Assembly: GCF_040833995.1 (NCBI RefSeq)
Contig: NZ_CP162137.1
Span: 1,391,001 to 1,455,000, forward strand
DNA length: 64,000 bases
Source of the DNA: Leptospira sp. WS58.C1
GTDB lineage: Bacteria > Spirochaetota > Leptospiria > Leptospirales > Leptospiraceae
Direction: 5' to 3'
Position 1 is the first letter of the stretch. Each line of letters starts with the position of its first letter. The notes below the pieces were generated by a model. The model ran no database searches, was not told the origin of the DNA, and saw nothing but the letters and a program-made list of their open reading frames with translations. Made by a program: the position numbers and the translations under genes. Of this stretch, positions 27,040 through 37,278 are shown piece after piece.

Positions 27040-28860
27040 ATGAAAGCTGATTTATTCAGGGATTTGGATCCAAAAATTATCGATAATAAAGGTTTGAGAG
27101 AACCTCAAATTGAAGCGTATAAAGCAACTGTTGATTTTCTTAAATCGGGAAATACTGTTAGAGAATTGGGGATAATATTACCGGTAGGGTGCGGGAAGTC
27201 AGGATGTATTGCAATTTTGCCATTTGCATTTCGATCGAAGAGGACTCTCGTGGTGGCCCCTAATGTTAAAATCGCCCAGCAGTTAGCAGCAGATTTTGAT
27301 CCAACTAAGCCTAAATATTTCTATAAAAAATTTGATATTATCACAAAAGCTCCCTTTCCAGAACCTGTTGAGATCAGGGGAGATTCAGTAAACAAGAGTG
27401 ACTTAGACGAAGCTGATGTAGTAATTACTAATATTCAGCAACTGCAAGGCAATGCCAATCGATGGTTAGAGATTTTACCCAGTGACTATTTTGATTTAAT
27501 TCTGTTTGATGAGGGGCATCACAGTGTTGCAGCGACATGGGAAAATCTTAAATCTAAATTTCCTTCTTCTTATATCGTAAACTTAAGCGCTACACCGCTT
27601 CGATCTGATGGCCAGATTATGGCGGGCAGTATCATTTATACATTTCCAATCGCGAAAGCTATTCAAGCAGGTTACGTTAAAAGATTAAAGGCCATCGTTT
27701 TGAATCCTGCGAAATTGAAATACGTGCGCTCTCAAGATGGTAATGAAATTGAGGTTTCTCTTGAGGAAGTGATACGACTTGGTGAAGATGATTCTGATTT
27801 TAGAAGAAGTATTGTTACTTCAAAGGAAACGCTTTTTACAATTGTCGATGCTTCCATCCATGAACTGAATAGGATAAGAAAGGAAACTGGTCATTCGGGT
27901 CATAAAATAATTGCATCGGCGTTAAATTTTTCCCATTGCCATCAAATTGTTCAGGCATATCGGTCAAGAGGGCTTCGAGCAGATTTCATCCATAGCCTTG
28001 CAGATAGTAAAGAAAATGAAAAGGTCTTTAAAAGGTTAGAAAATAACGATATAGATGTTATTGTTCAAGTAAGAAAGTTGGGAGAAGGTTTCGATCATCC
28101 TGATTTGTCTGTCGCTGCCATCTTTAGCATTTTTAGATCCCTTTCACCGTTTGTTCAATTTGTCGGTAGAATTATGAGGGTGATTAAACAAAATGATCCC
28201 TTGCATCTGCTCAATCAAGGAACAGTTGTTTTTCATGCAGGTGGGAATATTGCAAGTCGCTGGTCTGATTTTCAACAGTTTAGTGAAGCTGATCAGGAAT
28301 ATTTTGAACAGCTTTTACCATTAGAATCGCTTGATTTTACTAGTTCAGATGAAATTACAATTGATCCTTCTTTTGTCCGAGTTAATTCAAATGGAGATCA
28401 AATTGAAATCAAAGAACAAACTGGAGTTTCAGTCTCAGAGATTCCACTAATTGAGGAAAATCCGGAAGCACTAGATGCCCTTCGTAGATTACTGGGGATG
28501 GGGTACTCTCCAGAACAAGTTAAAAATGCGATGATGGATCTCGAGCCTATCCCTACCACAAAAGTTAGAGAGAGACAATCTGCACGGCTTGCACTTGATG
28601 CAAAAATAAAAACTAAAGCAGGTGAAATTCTTTTTGGTAAAGGCCTTAAGCCGATGGGAAGGGAGTTAGATAAGCAAAGGTTAGATAGACCAAATCTAAT
28701 CGTCTTGAAGTCAGCAATCGATAAAAAAGTTAATGCCTTTATAGGTAAAGGCGTGAACGAGCGAAGTGATTTTACAAAACGGGAATTGGACGACATTGAA
28801 TCAAAGCTTGAAGAACTAGTTAGAGAAGCGACGATTGAGGTATTCAATGGCAAAGCCTAA
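27040..28860 (+). CDS. SF2 helicase, second of the tandem pair
   Basis: About 606 residues, closely similar to the preceding helicase along its whole length. ATG 27040 is preferred because GAGGGT (27028-27033) ends six bases before it; it would abut the ATG at 27034. Counting from the 27034 ATG, Walker A VGCGKSG is at residues 51-57 and DEGH at 159-162; LSATPLRSDG, VRKLGEGFDH and FVGRIMR follow. The C-terminal region again has the UBA-like ALRRLLGMGYSPEQVKNAM and ends in a charged helical block. The acidic linker of the first copy is shortened. The 3' end overlaps the small Cys/His gene, so the two are translationally coupled. Confidence 0.75.
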   Translation: MKADLFRDLDPKIIDNKGLREPQIEAYKATVDFLKSGNTVRELGIILPVGCGKSGCIAILPFAFRSKRTLVVAPNVKIAQQLAADFDPTKPKYFYKKFDIITKAPFPEPVEIRGDSVNKSDLDEADVVITNIQQLQGNANRWLEILPSDYFDLILFDEGHHSVAATWENLKSKFPSSYIVNLSATPLRSDGQIMAGSIIYTFPIAKAIQAGYVKRLKAIVLNPAKLKYVRSQDGNEIEVSLEEVIRLGEDDSDFRRSIVTSKETLFTIVDASIHELNRIRKETGHSGHKIIASALNFSHCHQIVQAYRSRGLRADFIHSLADSKENEKVFKRLENNDIDVIVQVRKLGEGFDHPDLSVAAIFSIFRSLSPFVQFVGRIMRVIKQNDPLHLLNQGTVVFHAGGNIASRWSDFQQFSEADQEYFEQLLPLESLDFTSSDEITIDPSFVRVNSNGDQIEIKEQTGVSVSEIPLIEENPEALDALRRLLGMGYSPEQVKNAMMDLEPIPTTKVRERQSARLALDAKIKTKAGEILFGKGLKPMGRELDKQRLDRPNLIVLKSAIDKKVNAFIGKGVNERSDFTKRELDDIESKLEELVREATIEVFNGKA

Positions 28861-29065
28861 ATCAACAATGAAGCAAGTCGTAATTGATGTTGCTTTAAAA
28901 TCTCATAATTGCAAAAGAAATTCAGCACATCGAATTTTGAAAGGCAATATACGGTTGAAGATCAAATCATCCCGAAGTTTTCATGCCTATTGTGTTGATT
29001 GTGCAAAAGGAATCTTGCAAGGCGATATTGCAAAGATTCAAAATTTGTTATCAAAGTTTGATTAG
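28847..29065 (+). CDS. Small Cys/His protein coupled to the helicase genes
   Basis: 72 residues from ATG 28847, which has a TGAGGT ribosome site at 28836-28841 inside the helicase gene; a TTG at 28835 is possible. The product has H-N-C near residue 20, H near 28, H near 47 and C-V-D-C near 50-53, so a single zinc finger is plausible. It is basic. The 14-base overlap with the helicase gene argues for joint expression and a shared complex. No family was recognised. Confidence 0.6.
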   Translation: MAKPKSTMKQVVIDVALKSHNCKRNSAHRILKGNIRLKIKSSRSFHAYCVDCAKGILQGDIAKIQNLLSKFD

Positions 29066-29525
29066 TGCAGAAACCGATTGTATCAATGTTCATCTTAAGA
29101 AAGGAAAAAAGTAGTGATCGATAACTTTTCCGTAGAGCTTAAATAGAATTATAAATTCATACGATAGGATTCTCGCTGTTCTGCTTTCTATTTTGGTTTG
29201 AGAATGCGAATGTAGGGCGCACGCATGCATTATCCCATATTGGATAGGTTTATTTAATCAACGAAATTCTTTCATAAGAATAACTTACCTTTTCCGTTAG
29301 GAAACGGTCGGGTTACATAAGTGATTTTATCTCTTAAGGATTGAATTAACCTAACGCGATTGAAACCAAATATAACGTGAAATTTTTTATTTTTCCTTGA
29401 ATTCCATTGACTCAGTTTTGCAATATTTTTCCTATACATATTATAAAAAGCCTCAGGAATCTATAAGTTTCTAAAGTTTTGAAACTCATTTTCTAATTAG
29501 CTTTCGGGGCTTTTAATGGAAAAGT
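29066..29525. other. Intergenic region upstream of the RHS gene
   Basis: 460 AT-rich bases without a supported gene. A possible sigma-70-type promoter is TTGCAA (29418-29423), an 18-base spacer and TATAAA (29442-29447), about 80 bases before the RHS start. Nothing else stands out. Confidence 0.35.
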
Positions 29526-32500
29526 ATGAATAAACATTTTAGAAAAGCTTCGATCTTAATTTTCCTCCCGTTATTTTCAATCACCGCTTTCGGTGGATTC
29601 TCTGTTAAATCTTTTTTCTTACGACTTACTGGTTCTCTTGTTCCCCAACCTCTACCGAAACTTTCCGCAACACATAGCGGAACTTTAACCTCGACCGTCG
29701 AAATTGTTCTTCCACCCGGAACGAAAGGTATCATTCCGAATTTATCTCTTTCTTATGCTTCCGGAGGTAAGAACGGAATTCTGGGAGTAGGATGGGAAAT
29801 TGCCGGGATCTATTCTATTTCAAGAGATCCTAGTTTTGGGATAAACTTTGACGGAAACGACAATTATCTTTCCGATCAAGTCGGCTCGCTTGTAGATATC
29901 TCAGGGAATAAGACAAAGTATCACAGTAGGAAAGAATCTTGGATTCAATTTGTTCCGAGTGGAGTTTGCGGAACTGGTCCATGCTCTTGGACTGCAACTG
30001 ATAAGGACGGAATTACATACAGCTACGGAAAAACAAACGACTCACGAATTGAAGCTTTAGGAAAAAACGGTTCAATTCGTAGCTGGGCATTAAATCAGGT
30101 CAGAGATCCTTTTGGAAATGGATATGATATAACTTATATTGAAGACTCTGTAAACGGCGAATATTACCCAGACGAAATTAAATATCAGAATAGAAATATA
30201 AAATTTGAATATTCGGATTCTCGATCTGATGTTTATCCATCATACTCATTTGGATCCTTGGTGAAAACTAGTAAGAGATTGGATTCGATTGAGATCTATG
30301 CTGACAGTTCTCTCCTAAGAAATTATCAATTCGAATATTCAAACGGACCAACTACAGGTCGATCTGTGCTTTCCTCTTTGAAAAGAAGTGAATCAAATAT
30401 TTTCGGCTCTGAATCTTACGATGATCTGGAATTTAGTTATGGGAGTGACGAGTTTTCGTTACAACCGGCTCTAGATACGAATCTAAATACTCCTACCGCT
30501 TCCATGAATCTATTCGTTCCTAGTGGGCTTTTATTATATGCCAATTTATATTTTGGAAACCCATTGCCGACGCAACCAACAGCAACGGAGAAAAGGCTCG
30601 CAACCTATCTTCAGTATGCTATGCATTTTCCTGTACCGGATCGAGATAGTTGCAATAACGGTCCTTCTGCTTGCCTATGCGCTGCTTATGCTCCGTGCTG
30701 GGGAGGTAATCCTAATTTCCTTGCGTATCTCGCTTCTATTTGTCTTGACTACAATAACTGGGGAGGTCCTACATATTGTGCATCCGGAATTGAATCAGGG
30801 CTTACTTATTGGGCCCAGATGGATCTGGACGGAAATGGTATTATAGATTTTGCAAGTATTGTCGGATCAGAAACTTCAAATACTATTCGGTTGAGAGCAT
30901 GGAAAGTTCAAAATGGAAATGTAGATCCGAATGGTAGTTTTCTAAGCCCAGTCCTTCCTCTGCATTATAACACTTTCTTTCAGGTAGCGGATTTGGACGG
31001 GGATGGAAGAACCGATTTTGTCTATGAAACTGGAGGCAAATTAAGTGTTATTTATTCTAAGTCGGATTCATTCAGTGAGCCGGTAAGCTTCTCAAACGTA
31101 GCCATCCCTGCCGCTAATCGAAATATGCAGACTTTTAAACCATATTCTTATTTTTACGAATATTCCAGTTCTAATCCGAAGCGTATGACTTCCGACAAAG
31201 CTCAAACCGATTGGTTTGCAGATATGAATTCGGACAACTTAGTTGACTTTATACATTATGACGGAAGCAAATTTAATATATATCTAAATCAGAAAGGAAG
31301 TTTTTCCAATGCAATCCAGGTTACAGGCACTTCCAGTTATTTTATAAATGACTTCATCGATTTAGATGCTGACGGGAAATCTGAATATGTTCGTTTGGTG
31401 CAGTACAGTCAAAACCCTCAATATACTGCGATCAATAATCAATTACTGGATGCAAATGAACAAGCGGAAACAGTTACGAATGAATTCCACACTAAGGAAG
31501 ACACGCTAAACTCGATTTTGGTTAGCGGAGCAAGTAGTGTATCGAATTCGGATTTCTATTCTTTAATCGATTATTATTTAAAGGGATGTAGCAACTACAT
31601 CTCAAATTCTGAGTTAGGATATTCTATTGATGATATAGTGTTAGTCCCAAATAGTTCAGGAGAGAATATCGCCTGCATTCAAGCTGATCCGAACTATATC
31701 GATATTACACAATTGCAGGCTGCAAGAACTGGAACTTTAATTCCATCTTCCAATACTCTGTTAAACGATTTACAAGTGATATATGCTAGTTTGATAGGTC
31801 CGATTACTACAACTCAAACAAATCTCCAGAACCAACTGAATGCTCTGAATGCTAGTGCTAACGGAACAATTCGTTATAGATTGGATGTGACTTCGTTTAA
31901 TCTTACTTCCAAGACCTCCAATACAATCCAGTATGATTTAGGAACCAGCGCAGATCGACTCAGGAGCTTTTTTGGAGATGTTAATTCGGATGGGCTTCCA
32001 GACTTCATTACCATTGTGGGAAACCAAATTAAGGTTTCTTTGAATACGAACAATGGATTCTCGGGCCAGGTTGTAAGCACTTTAAATGCGACAGACGGTT
32101 CTAAGGTCAGTCAATTCAATTTTTCTGATGTAAATTCGGACGGATTGGAGGACCTGGTATTGTACAATAAGGCGACTCAAACGGTAGAAACGTATCTTTC
32201 GAACGGGAGTGGAGCTTTAACGTACAATGCTAATTTCAATTTCGGACAATTTACACTAAACGAACAAACAACAAACGGAGTATATAAAGCGGATCAGGGG
32301 CAGTTCATCATTCAGGATTTGAACGGGGACGGGTCGAAAGATGCTCTACTTATTAAGTTATGGCAAGATAAGACTCAAGGACATGTGATTGCTCGAACCG
32401 CGAATCCTAAACTTTCCGATGAAGATGATCTCCTTTCCATAACGAATGGGTCGCAGACTGCAACCGCAGAATATACGACGAAGCAATTGCATTCCGGAGC

Positions 32501-35500
32501 GATACAAGTGGGAAGCGGGGACTATCCAAACTTACCGGATACAAGCAATTCTTATATTGTAAAGAGCATCACTACAGATTTGGGTTCCGGGATCTTAATG
32601 GGGGAAAATTTTGAATATAAGAACGCAAGAATCTATATTGGTTCAAGGGAACTTATAAGGAGTTTGGGTTTTGCTAGCGTTAAGGAGACTGATACTGAAT
32701 CAGGCTTCTATGAATTAACGGAATATAACCAAGCTGACTATAGATTAGCCGGAATTCCAATCATTTCAAGTAATTATAATTCTTCCGGAAAGTTAATGCA
32801 GCAAACCGTTTACAGTGGATTTCAATTCCCGAATCCATTCGGAACAGAGTTGGCGGTTTATAGCAATATTTCAAAAAGCTCTTATCATAACGGGATTTTG
32901 GAAATAAGTAAAAATGAAGAACTTAGTTATGATACTTACGGTTTTCCAAAAACTCAAACTGAGACATCCGGAGACTATTCGTCGGTTAGGGTGATTACTT
33001 ATACTCACGATATAGGAAATTGGAGAATCGGAAGAGTTACCAGATCTAAGAAGCTTATCAATAATACGCTCGTGCAAGATCAACTTGTATCTTATACTCA
33101 AGATAGAGTGGACTCTTTGACGCAGTTTGCCGGAACCAATGCCGAGCAGTCTATCAGTTTCGCTTATGATACTTTTGGTAATCCAATTACTATCACGGAC
33201 CCGCTCGGATTTGCTACGACCTTTGCATACGATCCTGTTCTTAATTTGTTTCCCATTCAAAAAACAAATCCATTAGGACATGTTACTAAAATTGAATATG
33301 AAACCTCTCTTGGAGTGGAAGTTTCTAAAATCGATCCTAACGGGGGAAGTATTAAGAAAACCTATGATGTTTTTGGAAAGTTATTAACGATAACGTTCCC
33401 AGGTAACTCAGAATGGAATGAATCGTACGAATATGCGAATACTGGAAAATATAATTTGAATGATCTTTCCAGTAACGAATCAATTACCAAAATTATTAGG
33501 GATACCTCAAGCAACGTAGAAACAAGAATAATTCAATATGTTGATCCTTTTGGAAAAGTTATTAAAACTATTTCTGATACTGCAACAAGCGGAATTACGC
33601 TAATTGAAGATACCGTATATGACTACTCAAAAGGAGTAGTTTCTAAGAAGTCTAAACCTTATTTTAATAATCTTTCTCCATTCTGGATCAATTATCAATA
33701 TGATGATCCTGATAATAGGGTTACCGGAAGTATTGCACCTGACTTAGGGGGTAATATAATTTCGAAGGTTACATATAACGGTCTGACTACTGTAACAGAG
33801 GTTCAGTATCCTGACGGAAAAGTAGATTCAATTTCTGAGACAAAGAATGAATTAGGCCAAGTTATATCCAAATCACAGAACGGAAAAACGATATTAACTA
33901 ACTATGCTCCTAATGGGCAGCCATCTTCGATTATCGATCCATTAGGTAGAACGACAAATTTTGTTTATGACCTTGGAGGTCGTAGGGTTTCCGTAAGCGA
34001 TCAAAATACCGGGAATTTAAGCTTTATCTACGATAAAGCAGGAAGGATAATAAAGCAAACCGATGCAAGAGGAAAAAGTCTAAGTCATACTTACGATGCT
34101 ATCGGAAGAGTTTTAAGCACAACCCCAAGTGGTGGTGAGTTACCGGTTCGTTATTCTTATGACGATAACTCAATACCGAATTCTATCGGATATTTGAGTA
34201 AGATAACCGACGAATCGGGAACCACCGAGTTCTCTTATAATTTACAGGGCAAGCCTGTCTTACAAAGGAAGGTTATAGATGGACTTCCTTTGTTCTATGC
34301 GATCGATTATGATTCTTTAGGACGCTCTACTGTTTTTACCTATCCGGATGGAACCAAGGTCCATAATGAGTATTCGGCCAACGGAAATCTCAAAGAAGTA
34401 ACAATGGATTATGTGGATGGAACTAAAAACGGTATTACAGTCGCTCAATATGAAGGTCCGATCTTCATAGATGGTAACCCTACATTTAGAAAAACTTTAG
34501 GCAATGGGGTTGTTACCGATACAATTGTTAACTCCGTCAATTTTAGAACTACTCAATTAATATCCAAAAAGGAAAACAATTCGGTTCTTTCCGATTTAAG
34601 TTATGCTTATGATGGAGTTGGAAATATTACTGCAATCAATGACAACTATAAGTCCATTAATAATCAAAAATTTTCTTACGATAATTATAATCGAGTAATT
34701 CAAGCGCTTGGTAGTTATGGTTCGGAAAAATATGTGTATGGAGACGACGGTAACCTTTTGCAAAAAGGGGAATACAATTTCGGTTATTCGGATTCCAATC
34801 ATGCAAATGCAGTGACGAGAGTCTATAGCCCAAATGCTGGTGAGACTTTATATTCGTATGATGATTCAGGAAATATGATTTCTCGAAATGGGGATACTCT
34901 GCGTTACGATAGTTACGGCAGGATGATCGAGGCGAATTTAGCTGACGGGGATCGGATTTCTTATACTTATGATTATGCTGGAAATAGACTTAAGGCTAAG
35001 AATGAAAAAGCACATATGATAACTTACTATTTCGATGATTTATACGAAATAGTAAAAGCTCCCGGAGTATCTTCTAAGCACACTTTATATATCAAAGGTT
35101 TCCAAGGAGAAATTCTAACACAGATCACTAGGGAAAATGTAACTCTTCGAGAAAGCTTTAACATTCATTCTGTGAACTCGAATTTATTAAGTGGCAATGG
35201 TAGCTTATTAGATAAACTTCAGCCTTGTTCAGGGGTAGGAATCGATTGTGGAGAATACTGGAAGAATCGATTTATTTCTCCAATTTCTGATTTCTTTTCG
35301 TATTCAAGATACTTTCATTCAGGAATTCCAACCGTTTATTCCAGAGTTAGCTATATCTTCTTCATATTATTTTTGTTATATATCTCCTATCCTTTGATTT
35401 TGAAGGGAAACGAGATTTTAACTCGAATGAAACTATTGGGATTCAGCACGCCGGTTTTGTTGATCTCCGTTTTTTCGATATTCATATTGGAAGATTGTAA

Positions 35501-36614
35501 TTGGATTTTAAGACAAGGCGGTTATTCAGCACCTTGGTATTTGATTACGAATCAATCTTCTAATGAAGACGTTTCACCGATAGCTCCAGGAAGAAATTCT
35601 AATGCAGGTGTTCCTGCTGTGGGAACTTATTTTTACCAGACCGATCATTTAGGCTCTACGACAATGCTTACCGATGGTCATGGAAATCAAGTTCCTGGTC
35701 CAGGACAAAGTGGAGTTAGCTCTGTGAGTTATAAACCTTACGGAGAAATTAATTACACGCAATCTTCAGGGCCGGATATTTTTAGATATAAATACTCCGG
35801 GCAAATTTCAGATGGAGATACTGGGTTGTACTATTATAAATCTAGATATTACGATTCTTTGTTAGGTAGATTCATTCAAGCGGACGATCAATCCGACAAA
35901 GGACTAAATGGATTGAATAGATATATGTTGGTAGGGGGGAATCCTATCAATCGTATAGACCCTAATGGGCATAGCTGGCTTAGCAGTGCTTTGGGAAGTG
36001 CTACAGGTTGGCTTAAGAAATTAACGTTTGCTAAATTTACTAGATTAAATTCTGTAAATCTCGGATTAAATAAGATTTCTTGGACAGGAATTTCAAACGG
36101 CTTAAAGAGGTCTACCTTCGTAAATTCTACTAGGATCGCTAATTTCGAGAAGGGAGCCTCAATTGCGGCTTCGGCGGTTATAGGGATTGGTCTTGGAATA
36201 GTTGCCGGATCAATCGCAGGATTTTTAGCGGGGGCTGTCGTTGGAGGACCGTTTGGTGCAATAGCAGGAGCCGCTCTTGGCGGAACGGCTGGAGCGATAT
36301 ACGGGGCAACGCAAGGTCATCAAATATTTAAGTATCTTCAGAAACAGCTTGGAAATGTAAAATTACGACTTTTCATTAAAGGTGAAATGTCAATTAGTTG
36401 TGGTGGAAGTTCGAATGGTCCTGTTCCGCATTGCGACGTGGAAATTTCTCCACCGACTTTTATGTTTAGTTTTACGGCTTCTACCGGGATACCTGGACTT
36501 GATTATTACTTAATAGTTCCTTATGGGCAAGGTTGCAACACGTATGAAGGACGAGGTGGTGATGAAGAAGGGGGAGATGGAAAGCAACATACAGAGGGAT
36601 TAGATTGCCCTTAA
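29526..36614 (+). CDS. Giant SpvB/RHS-repeat secreted protein, polymorphic-toxin type
   Basis: 2362 residues. The N-terminus has a signal-like helix (ASILIFLPLFSITAFGG) and then an SpvB-type domain (LPKLSATHSGTLTSTVEIVLPPGTKGIIPNLSLSYASG style). FG-GAP/EF-hand-like blocks follow (ADLDGDGRTDFVYE, GDVNSDGLPDFITIVG, DLNGDGSKDALL). A long YD-repeat region begins near residue 1200 (GNPITITDPLGFATTFAYDP). Two hydrophobic helices lie at about 1939-1988, before the RHS core: DHLGSTTML at 2040 and GLYYYKSRYYDSLLGRFIQADD, ending at DPNGH (2145-2149). The tip of about 213 residues has a Gly/Ala-rich hydrophobic hairpin (about 2212-2262) and a novel end with two Cys-containing segments. The toxic activity of the tip is unknown. 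Two lipoprotein genes follow directly. Confidence 0.8.
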   Translation: MNKHFRKASILIFLPLFSITAFGGFSVKSFFLRLTGSLVPQPLPKLSATHSGTLTSTVEIVLPPGTKGIIPNLSLSYASGGKNGILGVGWEIAGIYSISRDPSFGINFDGNDNYLSDQVGSLVDISGNKTKYHSRKESWIQFVPSGVCGTGPCSWTATDKDGITYSYGKTNDSRIEALGKNGSIRSWALNQVRDPFGNGYDITYIEDSVNGEYYPDEIKYQNRNIKFEYSDSRSDVYPSYSFGSLVKTSKRLDSIEIYADSSLLRNYQFEYSNGPTTGRSVLSSLKRSESNIFGSESYDDLEFSYGSDEFSLQPALDTNLNTPTASMNLFVPSGLLLYANLYFGNPLPTQPTATEKRLATYLQYAMHFPVPDRDSCNNGPSACLCAAYAPCWGGNPNFLAYLASICLDYNNWGGPTYCASGIESGLTYWAQMDLDGNGIIDFASIVGSETSNTIRLRAWKVQNGNVDPNGSFLSPVLPLHYNTFFQVADLDGDGRTDFVYETGGKLSVIYSKSDSFSEPVSFSNVAIPAANRNMQTFKPYSYFYEYSSSNPKRMTSDKAQTDWFADMNSDNLVDFIHYDGSKFNIYLNQKGSFSNAIQVTGTSSYFINDFIDLDADGKSEYVRLVQYSQNPQYTAINNQLLDANEQAETVTNEFHTKEDTLNSILVSGASSVSNSDFYSLIDYYLKGCSNYISNSELGYSIDDIVLVPNSSGENIACIQADPNYIDITQLQAARTGTLIPSSNTLLNDLQVIYASLIGPITTTQTNLQNQLNALNASANGTIRYRLDVTSFNLTSKTSNTIQYDLGTSADRLRSFFGDVNSDGLPDFITIVGNQIKVSLNTNNGFSGQVVSTLNATDGSKVSQFNFSDVNSDGLEDLVLYNKATQTVETYLSNGSGALTYNANFNFGQFTLNEQTTNGVYKADQGQFIIQDLNGDGSKDALLIKLWQDKTQGHVIARTANPKLSDEDDLLSITNGSQTATAEYTTKQLHSGAIQVGSGDYPNLPDTSNSYIVKSITTDLGSGILMGENFEYKNARIYIGSRELIRSLGFASVKETDTESGFYELTEYNQADYRLAGIPIISSNYNSSGKLMQQTVYSGFQFPNPFGTELAVYSNISKSSYHNGILEISKNEELSYDTYGFPKTQTETSGDYSSVRVITYTHDIGNWRIGRVTRSKKLINNTLVQDQLVSYTQDRVDSLTQFAGTNAEQSISFAYDTFGNPITITDPLGFATTFAYDPVLNLFPIQKTNPLGHVTKIEYETSLGVEVSKIDPNGGSIKKTYDVFGKLLTITFPGNSEWNESYEYANTGKYNLNDLSSNESITKIIRDTSSNVETRIIQYVDPFGKVIKTISDTATSGITLIEDTVYDYSKGVVSKKSKPYFNNLSPFWINYQYDDPDNRVTGSIAPDLGGNIISKVTYNGLTTVTEVQYPDGKVDSISETKNELGQVISKSQNGKTILTNYAPNGQPSSIIDPLGRTTNFVYDLGGRRVSVSDQNTGNLSFIYDKAGRIIKQTDARGKSLSHTYDAIGRVLSTTPSGGELPVRYSYDDNSIPNSIGYLSKITDESGTTEFSYNLQGKPVLQRKVIDGLPLFYAIDYDSLGRSTVFTYPDGTKVHNEYSANGNLKEVTMDYVDGTKNGITVAQYEGPIFIDGNPTFRKTLGNGVVTDTIVNSVNFRTTQLISKKENNSVLSDLSYAYDGVGNITAINDNYKSINNQKFSYDNYNRVIQALGSYGSEKYVYGDDGNLLQKGEYNFGYSDSNHANAVTRVYSPNAGETLYSYDDSGNMISRNGDTLRYDSYGRMIEANLADGDRISYTYDYAGNRLKAKNEKAHMITYYFDDLYEIVKAPGVSSKHTLYIKGFQGEILTQITRENVTLRESFNIHSVNSNLLSGNGSLLDKLQPCSGVGIDCGEYWKNRFISPISDFFSYSRYFHSGIPTVYSRVSYIFFILFLLYISYPLILKGNEILTRMKLLGFSTPVLLISVFSIFILEDCNWILRQGGYSAPWYLITNQSSNEDVSPIAPGRNSNAGVPAVGTYFYQTDHLGSTTMLTDGHGNQVPGPGQSGVSSVSYKPYGEINYTQSSGPDIFRYKYSGQISDGDTGLYYYKSRYYDSLLGRFIQADDQSDKGLNGLNRYMLVGGNPINRIDPNGHSWLSSALGSATGWLKKLTFAKFTRLNSVNLGLNKISWTGISNGLKRSTFVNSTRIANFEKGASIAASAVIGIGLGIVAGSIAGFLAGAVVGGPFGAIAGAALGGTAGAIYGATQGHQIFKYLQKQLGNVKLRLFIKGEMSISCGGSSNGPVPHCDVEISPPTFMFSFTASTGIPGLDYYLIVPYGQGCNTYEGRGGDEEGGDGKQHTEGLDCP

Positions 36615-36630
36615 GTTGGAATTAAAAATC

Positions 36631-37260
36631 ATGAAACTGTCTATCGGCACTTTTGTTATTATAACTTTTGTGAGTTGCTCTTCAGTATTGAGAGATTATG
36701 ACTTAATCTCTCAAGGAATTAGCAGTCAGTATCAATTGTTTAATAATGGAGAAACTGAATATTTTGATTCAATGCTTTCGAATGGATTGAGTTATTCGGC
36801 AACAGCTTTTTTTATTGACAATGACCAGTTGTCGACGATTCTCATCGATCAAAATAATAAAGATCTAACGTTTTATGATGATCCAAAAGCATACGGGAAA
36901 GAAGTGGATTATCTTCTCTGGGAAATCTGCGGATCACACGAGAAACATACAAAGCAATATTCTTTCAATTTGAATGGCAAGCCGATAACCCTTTTGGCAT
37001 CATACGATTTTCCTTATCCGTATAGAATGTTAGGAACAGGGAAAAGGAGATTCTTTCCACGTATTCCTGCCGAAGAATACGTTAATAAAGGAAAGGCGGC
37101 CGGAGTTATTCCTTGCAGTAGATATGTGTCGGTCGTTCCTACTAAGCTAAATATAGAAGGAAAGAATACGTTTGAAATTCGGCACCAGGTAAATAAAATA
37201 TATGTTTTCACCTATTTGTACCAGAATGGGTTTATAAAAAATTATAAAAAGATGTTATAA
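36631..37260 (+). CDS. Lipoprotein next to the RHS gene, candidate immunity protein
   Basis: About 209 residues from ATG 36631, which gives a lipoprotein signal MKLSIGTFVIITFVSCSS with FVSC as lipobox; GGA at 36618-36620 can serve as ribosome site. The mature part is soluble with one mid cysteine (WEICGSHEKH) and another near 172 (IPCSRYV). Only 16 bases separate it from the RHS stop, the position where immunity genes of polymorphic toxins sit. Immunity is inferred from position and periplasm-facing location only. Confidence 0.55.
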   Translation: MKLSIGTFVIITFVSCSSVLRDYDLISQGISSQYQLFNNGETEYFDSMLSNGLSYSATAFFIDNDQLSTILIDQNNKDLTFYDDPKAYGKEVDYLLWEICGSHEKHTKQYSFNLNGKPITLLASYDFPYPYRMLGTGKRRFFPRIPAEEYVNKGKAAGVIPCSRYVSVVPTKLNIEGKNTFEIRHQVNKIYVFTYLYQNGFIKNYKKML

Positions 37261-37278
37261 TGATTTCAGGAAATTTGA

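Noticed and set aside
24903..28860. Helicases as the R subunits of a type I or III restriction system
   Set aside because: No methylase or specificity gene lies next to them, and no nuclease motif was found in their sequences; the RM pair at 51.6-54.2 kb has its own nuclease.
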